A stretch of 64,000 bases of DNA from Pseudomonas rhodesiae. Lineage in GTDB: Bacteria; Pseudomonadota; Gammaproteobacteria; Pseudomonadales; Pseudomonadaceae. The notes below the pieces were generated by a model. The model did no database searches and was not told the origin of the DNA. It saw only the letters and a program-made list of their open reading frames with translations. The stretch covers positions 30,131 to 94,130 of the forward strand of contig NZ_VFEU01000017.1 in assembly GCF_007858255.1 (NCBI RefSeq). Reading direction: 5' to 3'. Position numbers and translations under genes: made by a program. This document shows, one piece after another, positions 1 through 10,007 of the stretch (positions are counted from its first letter, which is position 1; every line of letters begins with the position of its first letter).

Positions 1-489
1 CACCAGTTGCTGCACCAAGGGACTCAGTTGATTCCGGCCGACTTCATCGTGCCGATTGTCAGCTTCAACCCTGTGTCCGATCACCATCAGTGGCTGTACG
101 CCAACTGCCTGTCCCAAAGCCAGGCGCTGATGCTCGGCAAAACCCGCAGCGAAGCCGAAGCCGAGTTGCGTGACAAGGGCATCGCCGAGGAAGAGGTGCA
201 GAAGCTGGCGCCGCATAAGGTGATCCCGGGCAACCGTCCGAGCAACACGTTGGTGGTCGAGCGCATCAGCCCGCGCCGCCTGGGTGCTCTGGTCGCCATG
301 TATGAGCACAAAGTGTTCGTACAAAGCGTGATCTGGGGTATCAACGCTTTCGACCAATGGGGTGTGGAGCTGGGTAAAGAACTGGGCAAGGGCGTGTACA
401 ACCGCCTGACCGGTGCCGAAGAAACCTCGGCCGAGGATGCTTCGACCCAGGGCCTGATCAACTACTTCCGCGGGCGTCACCGCGGCTGA
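1..489 (+). CDS. pgi: Glucose-6-phosphate isomerase, C-terminal part (cut by window start)
   Basis: This is the last 162 codons of phosphoglucose isomerase, which interconverts glucose-6-phosphate and fructose-6-phosphate in the cytoplasm. The reading frame is open from base 1, so the gene begins before the window. The family's second signature is visible as INAFDQWGVELGKEL around residue 115 of the fragment; its lysine is the conserved catalytic one. The gene ends just before a strong hairpin, and the acetyl-CoA synthetase gene follows about 106 bases later on the same strand. The sequence is intact to the stop codon. Confidence 0.95.
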   Translation, partial: HQLLHQGTQLIPADFIVPIVSFNPVSDHHQWLYANCLSQSQALMLGKTRSEAEAELRDKGIAEEEVQKLAPHKVIPGNRPSNTLVVERISPRRLGALVAMYEHKVFVQSVIWGINAFDQWGVELGKELGKGVYNRLTGAEETSAEDASTQGLINYFRGRHRG

Positions 490-502
490 TCGCACTGCCC
501 GC

Positions 503-532
503 AAGGCCAACGTCCGTTTGGACGTTGGCCTT
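503..532 (+). terminator. Hairpin after pgi, probable terminator
   Basis: A perfect 13-bp inverted repeat (AAGGCCAACGTCC / GGACGTTGGCCTT) encloses a GTTT loop 14 bases after the pgi stop. The following bases are C-rich rather than T-rich, so intrinsic termination may be inefficient. Confidence 0.65.
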
Positions 533-595
533 GCCCCCTCCCCACGCTGGGTGCATCTTTATGCCTTGTCCCGACAACAAGAATAAGGACCGCTC

Positions 596-2533
<1,938 letters not shown>

Positions 2534-2549
2534 GAAGCCTCACGTCGCC

Positions 2550-3419
2550 ATGGAATTTATCCGCAGCCGTATCGAAAGCCAGTTGATGAGTCTGACGGGG
2601 CTGTCACTGGGCCAGTTGGACCTGGAGAACCCCAAGGGCGATCCAGGCCTGTTCGGGCCGGATTCGGTCAGTTGGCAAGTGCATGGCGACTTCAGCAGCA
2701 TGCTGATCGGCGGGATCAGCGCATTGATGCTGCAAGCCCTGCACCCCTTGGCCCTGGCCGGGGTGTGGGACCACTCGAACTTTCGCCAGGACATGCTTGG
2801 ACGTCTGCGACGTACCTCGCAGTTCATTTCCGGCACCACCTTCGGCGCACGCAAGGACGCTGATTGGCTGATCGAGAAAGTGCGCACCATCCACCTGCAA
2901 GTGGTCGGCCACGCCCCGGACGGGCGCCCCTACGCGGCGAGCGATCCGGCGCTGCTGACGTGGGTGCATGTGGCGGAAGTGAGCAACTTTCTCGCCGCCC
3001 ATCTGCGCTATCGCAACCCACGCCTCTCAGGCGCCGATCAGGACCGTTACTACAGCGAGATTGCGCTGGTCGCCGAACGCTTGGGCGCGCAGAACGTACC
3101 GCGTTCCAGGCAGGAAATTTCTGAGTATCTAGAGCGCATCCGCCCCGAACTGCTATGCGACGAGCGCAGCCGGGAAGTGCTACGCCTGCTGCTCAATGCG
3201 CCCGCGCCCAGCCCCTTGGCCAAGCCGTTTGGCGCTTTGATGATGCAGGCCGGCATCGACCTGCTGCCGGATTGGGCCAGTGAAATGCTCGATCAGCATC
3301 AGAGCCCGCTGCAGCGCCGGATGATCCGAGCCGGGGTCAAGCGCAGCGCACCGTTGCTACGCTGGGCGATGCGCGATGGTTCGGTGCAGCGCGCCCATCG
3401 ACGGATGGGGTTGCTGTAG
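2550..3419 (+). CDS. DUF2236 / MpaB-type oxygenase family protein
   Basis: A 289-residue protein of the DUF2236 family, which includes the latex-clearing and MpaB-like haem oxygenases. Typical features are the early segment GISALMLQALHPLALAGV (about residues 49-66), with its family histidine, and HVAEVSNFLAAHLRY near residue 140. No signal peptide is apparent. The gene starts 16 bases after the acsA stop, so the two may be co-transcribed. The substrate is unknown, and the enzymatic role is inferred only from the family. Confidence 0.7.
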   Translation: MEFIRSRIESQLMSLTGLSLGQLDLENPKGDPGLFGPDSVSWQVHGDFSSMLIGGISALMLQALHPLALAGVWDHSNFRQDMLGRLRRTSQFISGTTFGARKDADWLIEKVRTIHLQVVGHAPDGRPYAASDPALLTWVHVAEVSNFLAAHLRYRNPRLSGADQDRYYSEIALVAERLGAQNVPRSRQEISEYLERIRPELLCDERSREVLRLLLNAPAPSPLAKPFGALMMQAGIDLLPDWASEMLDQHQSPLQRRMIRAGVKRSAPLLRWAMRDGSVQRAHRRMGLL

Positions 3420-3487
3420 GCCGCATCCCTTAGCTGGTAGACTTCGCGCCCTCATTGCCCACATTTACCTAAAGCAAGGCGCGCTCC

Positions 3488-4504
3488 ATGTCTCCCCTGA
3501 ACCAGGCGCTGCGCGCCGCCCTCGACCATCGCCAAGACTTGATCCACGAGCTGCATGCTCAAGGCACCGATTGCTACCGACTGTTTCACGGCAGCCAGGA
3601 AGGCGCCGGCGGCTTGACCATCGACCGCTATGGCCCGCAGTTGCTGGTGCAGAGTTTCCATCAGTCACTGCAAGCATCCGACTTGCTGGACCTGCATCGA
3701 CAGATCAACCAGCACATGGGCATGGAGTTGCTGCTGGTGTACAACGACCGCTCCCGAGGCAACTCGCGGATCGATCGCGAAGACTCGGTGTACCGCGCCG
3801 AACCCGCCGCTCTGCAAGACCTGGTCGGCCACGAGTGGGGCCTCAATTACCGTGTGCGCGGACGGCATGCCGGGCAGGACCCGCTGTTGTTTCTCGATCT
3901 GCGCAACACACGTGGCTGGGTCAAAGAACACGCCGCCGGCAAGAGCGTGCTGAACCTGTTCGCTTACACCTGCGGTGTGGGCCTGAGCGCCGCCGCTGGG
4001 GGTGCTCGGGAGGTGTGCAACTTGGACTTCGCCGAAGGCAACCTGGCGGTCGGGCGCGAAAATGGCCAGCTCAACCCCCACCTGCAAACGATGAACTTCG
4101 TGCAATCGGACTACTTCCCCGCCATTCGCCAATTGGCCGGCCTGCCGATCACTCAGCGTCGCGGGCAGAAACTGCCCAGCTACCCGCGCCTGGAGCAGCG
4201 CCAATACGACCTGGTATTGCTCGACCCACCCGCCTGGGCCAAGAGCGCCTTCGGCACCGTCGATCTGTTGCGCGACTATCAGAGCCTGCTCAAGCCCGCC
4301 CTTCTAACTACCGCCGACAACGGCGTGTTGATCTGCTGCAATAACTTGGCAAAGGTCAGCATGGACGACTGCCGTGAACAGGTGCTGCGCTGCGCGGAAA
4401 AAGCCGGGCGCCCTGTACGTGATTGGAAAGTGATGACTCCGGGCGCAGATTTCCCATCGCAAGATCACCAGCCGCCCCTGAAAACGCTGATCCTGCAGCT
4501 GTAA
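3488..4504 (+). CDS. Class I SAM-dependent methyltransferase (RlmI/RlmK-like)
   Basis: A 338-residue methyltransferase of the kind that includes the 23S rRNA m5C/m7G enzymes RlmI and RlmK. An N-terminal substrate domain precedes the SAM-binding motif VLNLFAYTCGVGLSAAAGGA (about residues 154-173). The acidic strand end in CNLDFAEGN follows, and then the catalytic-loop motif LLDPPAWAKS near residue 243. The target RNA or protein is not shown by the sequence. It stands alone, 68 bases after the DUF2236 gene. The start ATG at 3488 follows an AAGGCGCG stretch. Confidence 0.75.
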   Translation: MSPLNQALRAALDHRQDLIHELHAQGTDCYRLFHGSQEGAGGLTIDRYGPQLLVQSFHQSLQASDLLDLHRQINQHMGMELLLVYNDRSRGNSRIDREDSVYRAEPAALQDLVGHEWGLNYRVRGRHAGQDPLLFLDLRNTRGWVKEHAAGKSVLNLFAYTCGVGLSAAAGGAREVCNLDFAEGNLAVGRENGQLNPHLQTMNFVQSDYFPAIRQLAGLPITQRRGQKLPSYPRLEQRQYDLVLLDPPAWAKSAFGTVDLLRDYQSLLKPALLTTADNGVLICCNNLAKVSMDDCREQVLRCAEKAGRPVRDWKVMTPGADFPSQDHQPPLKTLILQL

Positions 4505-4579
4505 GATTCGTCCCAAACGCCCGGCTCTTCGGAACCGAAAACCCGTGCCATACTCCAAGGCACTCCTTGTTCGACATAG

Positions 4580-7525
4580 ATGGCGTCACCCATGCCAAAA
4601 GGATTGATCCGCGCCGCCGGCGCCTTGTTGACTGCCCTGGCCTTGTACAGCTTGCTGGGCTTTTTGATCCTCCCCGGCATTGGCCTTCGCATTGCCAACC
4701 AACAATTGGCCGAGTACGCCACAGTGCCAGCACGCATCGAGCGGATCGAACTGAACCCGTTCAGCCTTGAGCTGACGGTCTGGGGCCTGAAAATAGGTGA
4801 CCCGGGCAAGGAGCAGCTGGGCTTCGAGCGTCTGTATGCCAACCTTCAGGTCGACAGCCTTTGGACCCGCGCCCTGCATCTGGCCGATGTGCAACTGGAC
4901 AAGCCCAAGACCGAATTGCTGTTCGACAAATCCGGCCAATTGAACCTGGCGCAGTTGTTCAAACTACCACCCAGTGAGCCAACACCGACTGATCCTGACG
5001 CCAAGCCCTTCCCGCTGCGTGTGGACAACATCAAACTGGCCGGTGGCTATTTGCACTTTGAGGACTTGCGCCCCAGCGAGCCCATCGAATTCCTCTACGA
5101 CAAACTCGACTTCGAACTGAAGAACCTCAGCACCCTCCCTGAGGACAATGCCGACATGACCCTGGTCGCGGCCGGCCCCGAGGGCGGGCATATCGACTGG
5201 AAAGGCAATTTCAGCCTGGTGCCGATCACGTCCCAGGGCACCCTGAAGGTCACCGACGGCAAAATGAAAGCCTGGTGGCCGTATGTGCGCGACGCACTGC
5301 CCTTGGTGCTTGAAGATGGCGTACTCAATTTCAGCACCGAATACACCCTCAGCCTGGCCAAAGATACCCAACTGAACCTCACCAACACCGCCGCCAGTAT
5401 CGCGCCGTTTGCCATCAAGGCGCCGGACGGCCGGCCACTGGTGCGATTGGAGCGCCTGGACGTCAGCGACACCACCGTGGACCTGGCCAAACAGCAAGTG
5501 GTCGTCGGCAAAATCCGCAGCAATAAGCTCGAAACCTGGGCCGCGCGTGAGGCTGACGGGCAACTGGACTGGCAAAAACTGTTCGCCAGCCAACCGAGCA
5601 AACCGGCCAAGGCACCGGAGCCGGCCAGCGCCCCTGCCACCGCCGATTCGCCCAAGGCAGAACCCGCCGCGCCCAGCAAGCCATGGCAAGTGCTGCTCAA
5701 GGATGTGCAACTGCGCAACTACCAAGTGCATCTGGCTGATCGTCAGGCCAAGCCTGCGGTCGCACTGGAACTGGGCCCGCTGAACGTCGACATGCAGAAC
5801 TTCGACAGCCTCAACGGCAGCCCCTTCAACCTGAAAATCGATAGCGGCTTAGGCAAACAGGGCAAGCTGCAGGCCAGTGGTGAGGTCAACCTCAACCCGG
5901 TCAGCGCCAGATTGAAAGTCACTACCCAGGACATCGACCTGCGTGTCGTCCAGTCCTATATCAGCCCCTTCATACGCCTGGAGCTGCGTAGCGGCATGCT
6001 CGGCAGCAATCTGGACGTCAACCTCAAGAGCACCGAACCGCTGGCACTCCAAGTCACTGGCCGGGCTCAGGTCGACCAACTGCACACTCTCGATACGCTC
6101 AAGACCCGCGACTTTCTCAAGTGGCAGCGTCTGGTACTCGAAGGCGTGAATTACCAACATGGCCAAAGCCTATCGATCGATAAGGTCAACCTGCTGCAGC
6201 CGTACGCCCGTTTCATGATCAACGATGACCGCACCACCAACGTTGATGACCTGCTGATTCCGCAGCCGGCGGACACTGGCGCCAAGTCGACGGCCAAACC
6301 GGCTGCGAGCAAAGACAAGCCGCTGGGCATTCGCATTGGGCAGATTGCGATCAACGACGGCTCGGCCAACTTTGCCGACTTCAGCCTCACGCCTAACTTC
6401 GCCACGGCGATTCAACAGCTCAACGGTCAGATCGGTACCATCGACAGCCGCCAGGCCAAGCCCGCCAGCGTCGACATCAAGGGTAAGGTCGACCGCTATG
6501 CGCCCGTGACGATCAAAGGCAGTGTCAATCCGTTCGATCCGATGGCGGCGCTGGACATCGCCACCAGCTTCAAACGGGTCGAACTGACCACCCTCACGCC
6601 TTACTCAGGCAAGTTCGCCGGTTTCCGTATCCGCAAGGGCCGCCTGAACCTCGACCTTCATTACGTGATCACCAAAGGCCAACTGAAAGCTGAAAACAAA
6701 GTGGTGGTCGAACAGCTGCAATTGGGTGAAAAAGTCGACAGTGCCGATGCGGTAGATTTACCGATTCGTCTGGCCATTGCACTGCTCAAAGACAGTGACG
6801 GCAAGATATCCATCGAGCTGCCCGTCAGTGGCGACCTCAATAACCCCCAATTCAGCGTTATGCCGATCGTTTGGCAGACCCTGCGAAACCTGGTGGTTCG
6901 CGCCGCCACGGCGCCTTTCAAATTCATTGGCGGGCTGGTCACCGGCGGTGGTGCCGAAGACTTGGGTAACGTCTCGTTCGCACCGGGCTCCAGCGAATTG
7001 AGCAAGGACGCCGAAGACGCGCTGAATAAACTGGCCACGGCGCTTAAAGAACGCCCTACCCTGCGCCTGGAAATCGAAGGCACCGCCGCCGCCAGCAGCG
7101 ACGGGCCATTCCTGGCTGAACAGCGCTTGGAACGCGAATACCAATACAACTACTACAAGATGCTGCAACGTCGGGGCGACAAAGTCCCGGCCCAGGCCTC
7201 CCTGTTGCAAGTACCGGAAAGCGAGAAAGCGCCCCTGCTGGAAGGCATCTACCGAACCCGCTTGAAACAGCAGCCGCCCGCGGAGTGGAAAGACCTGAGC
7301 CGAGACGAGCGTTCGGCGAAGCTTAAGGACGGCGTGATCAAGTTCTGGAGCACCAGTGATGTGCTGTTGCGCCAATTGGGTCAAGACCGTGCCAGTACCA
7401 TCAAGGACTACTTGGTGGATAAAGGGCAATTGGAAGACGATCGGGTTTACTTCATTGATGCGCAGTTAGGCCAGGCTGAAAAAGACGGTAGCGTGGTAAC
7501 GCCAATGCATCTGGATGCCGAGTAG
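4580..7525 (+). CDS. DUF748 domain large envelope protein
   Basis: A 981-residue protein with one N-terminal transmembrane segment (about residues 8-30, AAGALLTALALYSLLGFLIL), so it is probably anchored in the inner membrane with a long periplasmic part. The body consists of beta-rich repeats typical of DUF748/AsmA-like proteins. A charged Pro/Ala linker lies near residue 340-365. The C-terminal part begins FAPGSSELSKDAEDALNKLATAL (from about residue 800) and resembles an OmpA-like peptidoglycan-binding fold. AsmA-like proteins are linked to lipid transport between membranes, but the role of this one is unknown. The start is ambiguous: ATG codons at 4580 and 4592 both lack a clear ribosome site. 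Confidence 0.75.
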   Translation: MASPMPKGLIRAAGALLTALALYSLLGFLILPGIGLRIANQQLAEYATVPARIERIELNPFSLELTVWGLKIGDPGKEQLGFERLYANLQVDSLWTRALHLADVQLDKPKTELLFDKSGQLNLAQLFKLPPSEPTPTDPDAKPFPLRVDNIKLAGGYLHFEDLRPSEPIEFLYDKLDFELKNLSTLPEDNADMTLVAAGPEGGHIDWKGNFSLVPITSQGTLKVTDGKMKAWWPYVRDALPLVLEDGVLNFSTEYTLSLAKDTQLNLTNTAASIAPFAIKAPDGRPLVRLERLDVSDTTVDLAKQQVVVGKIRSNKLETWAAREADGQLDWQKLFASQPSKPAKAPEPASAPATADSPKAEPAAPSKPWQVLLKDVQLRNYQVHLADRQAKPAVALELGPLNVDMQNFDSLNGSPFNLKIDSGLGKQGKLQASGEVNLNPVSARLKVTTQDIDLRVVQSYISPFIRLELRSGMLGSNLDVNLKSTEPLALQVTGRAQVDQLHTLDTLKTRDFLKWQRLVLEGVNYQHGQSLSIDKVNLLQPYARFMINDDRTTNVDDLLIPQPADTGAKSTAKPAASKDKPLGIRIGQIAINDGSANFADFSLTPNFATAIQQLNGQIGTIDSRQAKPASVDIKGKVDRYAPVTIKGSVNPFDPMAALDIATSFKRVELTTLTPYSGKFAGFRIRKGRLNLDLHYVITKGQLKAENKVVVEQLQLGEKVDSADAVDLPIRLAIALLKDSDGKISIELPVSGDLNNPQFSVMPIVWQTLRNLVVRAATAPFKFIGGLVTGGGAEDLGNVSFAPGSSELSKDAEDALNKLATALKERPTLRLEIEGTAAASSDGPFLAEQRLEREYQYNYYKMLQRRGDKVPAQASLLQVPESEKAPLLEGIYRTRLKQQPPAEWKDLSRDERSAKLKDGVIKFWSTSDVLLRQLGQDRASTIKDYLVDKGQLEDDRVYFIDAQLGQAEKDGSVVTPMHLDAE

Positions 7526-7758
7526 TGAGGGGGCGTATCTAGGCGCATTGTGGCTGGGGCCGTGCTCGTACTGGGGCGCCGGTTCCAGTAGTGTCCGTCC
7601 GGCCCGGCCCAGACGCCAAAGACGATGATGCCTACCTCACGCCAAGTCACAGTCTTGGCGTATTTTGAAGGAAGCCCTCAAACGGCTGCAGGCGCAGCCG
7701 GTAATTGAGATCGGCCAGCTACCGCAGCCTACGTAGAATGGCCGCTAACTAAGGCACG

Positions 7759-8100
7759 TTAAGCTGGGCCGACGCCATCAACGCACTGGCGACTCTTGAC
7801 CCATAGCCCAAACTGTTTCATTACCTCAACCACAGGCTCTAACCGCCGTCCGTCGAGTGTGAGCTCATATTCAACCGTGACGGGCACGGTGGGAAATACT
7901 GTACGTTTGACGAGACCTGCTTCCTCAAGAGCGCGTAAATCGAGGGTTAACATCCGTTGGGAAATAGCGGGGATGTCCCGCCTAAGCGCATTAAAGCGCT
8001 TTGGCCCATCGAGCAGGTATGAGGCAAGGAGCAGACGCCAGCGACCACCGAGCAAACGCATCGCTTCTTCGACTGAGCAGCCAGATATATTGTCTTTCAT
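7759..8100 (-). CDS. HxlR-family transcriptional regulator
   Basis: A 113-residue winged-helix regulator. The HxlR hallmarks are the N-terminal cysteine of CSVEEAMRLLGGRW, the helix-turn-helix PAISQRMLTLDLRALEEAGL, and the wing VEYELTLDGRRLEPV. Family members sense electrophiles or redox state through the N-terminal cysteine and repress a neighbouring gene. A TTG two codons upstream also keeps the frame open, but the ATG at 8100 with AGGA nine bases before it is the better start. It is divergent from a glutathione S-transferase, and an inverted repeat lies between them. Confidence 0.88.
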   Translation of the reverse strand: MKDNISGCSVEEAMRLLGGRWRLLLASYLLDGPKRFNALRRDIPAISQRMLTLDLRALEEAGLVKRTVFPTVPVTVEYELTLDGRRLEPVVEVMKQFGLWVKSRQCVDGVGPA

Positions 8101-8121
8101 GGTCAAAATCCTAGACGGATG

Positions 8122-8142
8122 TAGGTATATTTTTTGTACCTA
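8122..8142. promoter_or_regulatory. Candidate HxlR operator
   Basis: An inverted repeat TAGGTA-N9-TACCTA lies between the divergent HxlR regulator and the glutathione S-transferase gene, in an AT-rich stretch that could also hold a promoter. Its position and symmetry suit a dimeric winged-helix repressor. Confidence 0.5.
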
Positions 8143-8250
8143 TACTACAAAATAGTGCGTTCTTCCTATTTTATACCTGACATCTAGAATGAGCTGAAGC
8201 CACCTCTCTGTTGGAATTGAAAGCGCTTACTCATGCTCTGGAGTCTGTAA

Positions 8251-8880
8251 ATGAAGCTGTACTACATCCCCGCATCTTGCTCCTTATCGCCCCATATCGT
8301 CATGAATGAGCTTGGTCTCGACGCCACGCTGATTAAAGTCGATTACAAGAAACACCTCACCGAATCAGGCGCCGATTACTTAGAGGTCAACAGCTTCGGT
8401 TATGTGCCCGCAATCGAGCTGGACGACGGCACTCTCCTGCGTGAAGGCCCAGCAATCGTGCAGTATTTGGGTGACCTGAGGCCGGAGATTGGGCTTGTTC
8501 CCCCCAATGGCACCCTTGATCGATACCGACTTCAAGAATGGCTGAGTTTCCTGACGTCGGAGATTCACAAAGGGTTCATTCCGCTGTTGTACGCCACACT
8601 CGCAGGTAAATACGTAGACACTGCCAAGCCGAAGTTGGAGAAGCGCTTCGCCTGGATTGACGAACAGTTGAGTACTCGCCCATACCTCATGGGTGATTCC
8701 TTCACTGTGGCGGATGCCTATTTGTTCGCATTGACAGGCTGGGGGCAGGCCGCCTGGCTGGCCAGTTATTACAAAGCCGACATTCACTTCGACAATTTGC
8801 CTAACCTACATGCCTGGTATGACCGGGTTAAAGTGCGTCCTGCCGTTCGAAAAGCGTTGCAAGAAGAAGGTCTTGCGTGA
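8251..8880 (+). CDS. gstA: Glutathione S-transferase
   Basis: A 209-residue cytosolic glutathione S-transferase of the bacterial beta type, conjugating glutathione to electrophiles. The N-terminal thioredoxin-like domain starts KLYYIPASCSLSPHIV, where Cys10 is the beta-class cysteine. It continues with VPAIELDDGTLLREGPAIVQYL, the cis-proline and glutathione-binding segment. The C-terminal helical domain contains the conserved FTVADAYLFALTGW motif near residue 153. The start ATG follows GGAG. It is divergent from the HxlR regulator, which fits electrophile-induced detoxification; that link is inference. Confidence 0.9.
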   Translation: MKLYYIPASCSLSPHIVMNELGLDATLIKVDYKKHLTESGADYLEVNSFGYVPAIELDDGTLLREGPAIVQYLGDLRPEIGLVPPNGTLDRYRLQEWLSFLTSEIHKGFIPLLYATLAGKYVDTAKPKLEKRFAWIDEQLSTRPYLMGDSFTVADAYLFALTGWGQAAWLASYYKADIHFDNLPNLHAWYDRVKVRPAVRKALQEEGLA

Positions 8881-8969
8881 ACGTGTGTGCAGGTCGATTC
8901 GAGATAGCTATGGACAATCGATGCCAGCTCCCCCGGTGCAGTAGGCTCGCTTGTCGCAGTCGGCCTTAA

Positions 8970-9006
8970 AATAGAACAGGCCCCGACACAAAGTGCCGGG
9001 GCCTGT
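8970..9006 (-). terminator. Terminator of the BON-domain gene
   Basis: A 10-bp stem ACAGGCCCCG/CGGGGCCTGT lies about 100 bases beyond the BON gene stop. On the minus strand it is followed by a T-rich tail (TTCTATTTT). Confidence 0.6.
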
Positions 9007-9109
9007 AATGACCACTTCCGTGTGGTCGGTCGCATGAACCTCAGAGGTGCATTGAGTGGATATCTAACTCACGCGCCGCCGCCGCTAAGTTCAGACGAAC
9101 TGTTGAGCG

Positions 9110-9712
9110 TTACTCGGCTTTCAGACCATCAGCCGATACAGCTTTAACGCCTTTGATTTTCTTGGTGATCGCAACAGCAGTGGCTTTCTGCGATTCGGTC
9201 ACTGGGGTAGCGGAGGACAGGGAAACCACACCTTTGTTGGTTTCGACCTTGATATCGGTGCCAGGAATGCCTTTCTCGGTTACCAGGTCAGCTTTGACCT
9301 TGGTGGTGATCCAAGTATCCGAAGTGGCTTCTTTGGACTTGTCGATGTTGTCAGCCTTTGCAGCGCCGCCAGCCATCAGGCCATCAGCGGAAACAGCGGT
9401 AACACCTTTGATTTTCTTGGTGATAGCTACGGCAGTGGCTTTCTGCGAGTCCGAAATTGCTACATCGGAAGACAGGGAAACCACGCCTTTGTTGGTTTCA
9501 ACCTTGATGTCCGAACCTGGAATGCCTTTTTCGGTCAGCAGATCAGCTTTGACTTTGGTGGTGATCCAGGTATCCGAAGTGGACTCTTTAGCCTTGGTCA
9601 TCTCGCCAGCAGCCAGGGTCATCGGCGCCTGAGTAGGTTGGGCGAAGGCAGCGTTGGCCATAGCCAGGGTCAGAGCGGTAGCTGTTGCGGTAGCGAGAGC
9701 GAACTTCTTCAT
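9110..9712 (-). CDS. Secreted double BON-domain protein (OsmY-like)
   Basis: A 200-residue protein with an N-terminal signal peptide (about residues 1-24, ending AFA) and two BON domains at about 42-115 and 125-198. The two domains are nearly identical, including SDTWITTKVKADL and the shared VETNKGVVSLSS and QKATAVAITKKIKGV, which suggests a recent internal duplication. BON domains bind phospholipids or envelope surfaces; OsmY-type proteins are periplasmic and stress-induced. It is monocistronic with its own terminator. The specific stress signal is not visible. Confidence 0.82.
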   Translation of the reverse strand: MKKFALATATATALTLAMANAAFAQPTQAPMTLAAGEMTKAKESTSDTWITTKVKADLLTEKGIPGSDIKVETNKGVVSLSSDVAISDSQKATAVAITKKIKGVTAVSADGLMAGGAAKADNIDKSKEATSDTWITTKVKADLVTEKGIPGTDIKVETNKGVVSLSSATPVTESQKATAVAITKKIKGVKAVSADGLKAE

Positions 9713-9958
9713 ACGAGTAACTCCTGTTTTATTAAAAGTCTGCAGCGTGTAAACCTCAATGCTGCAGCGTTAACAGGGATATTGCAGGCACTGTGCCAAT
9801 TCTATTTTTTCAATTAAAACCTTTAAAAACAATGAGTTACAAATCAATGCTATTTCCGGAATCGTGCATATTGCATGAAGCCCTCAACACCTGCATGCAA
9901 GTTGCGGCTTTTGGGTTTTCATTAACCGTCTGATTTCTAGGCATTTTCCGGTAGCCAT

Positions 9959-9986
9959 AAAAAAGGACTCCGAAGAGTCCTTTTTT
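9959..9986 (-). terminator. Intrinsic terminator of pnp
   Basis: The stem GGACTC-CGAA-GAGTCC is flanked by six A and six T residues, so it can work in both directions. It lies 20 bases past the pnp stop and closes the rimP-to-pnp transcription unit. Confidence 0.85.
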
Positions 9987-10007
9987 CAGCTTGAGACCTA
10001 GGGGTAA

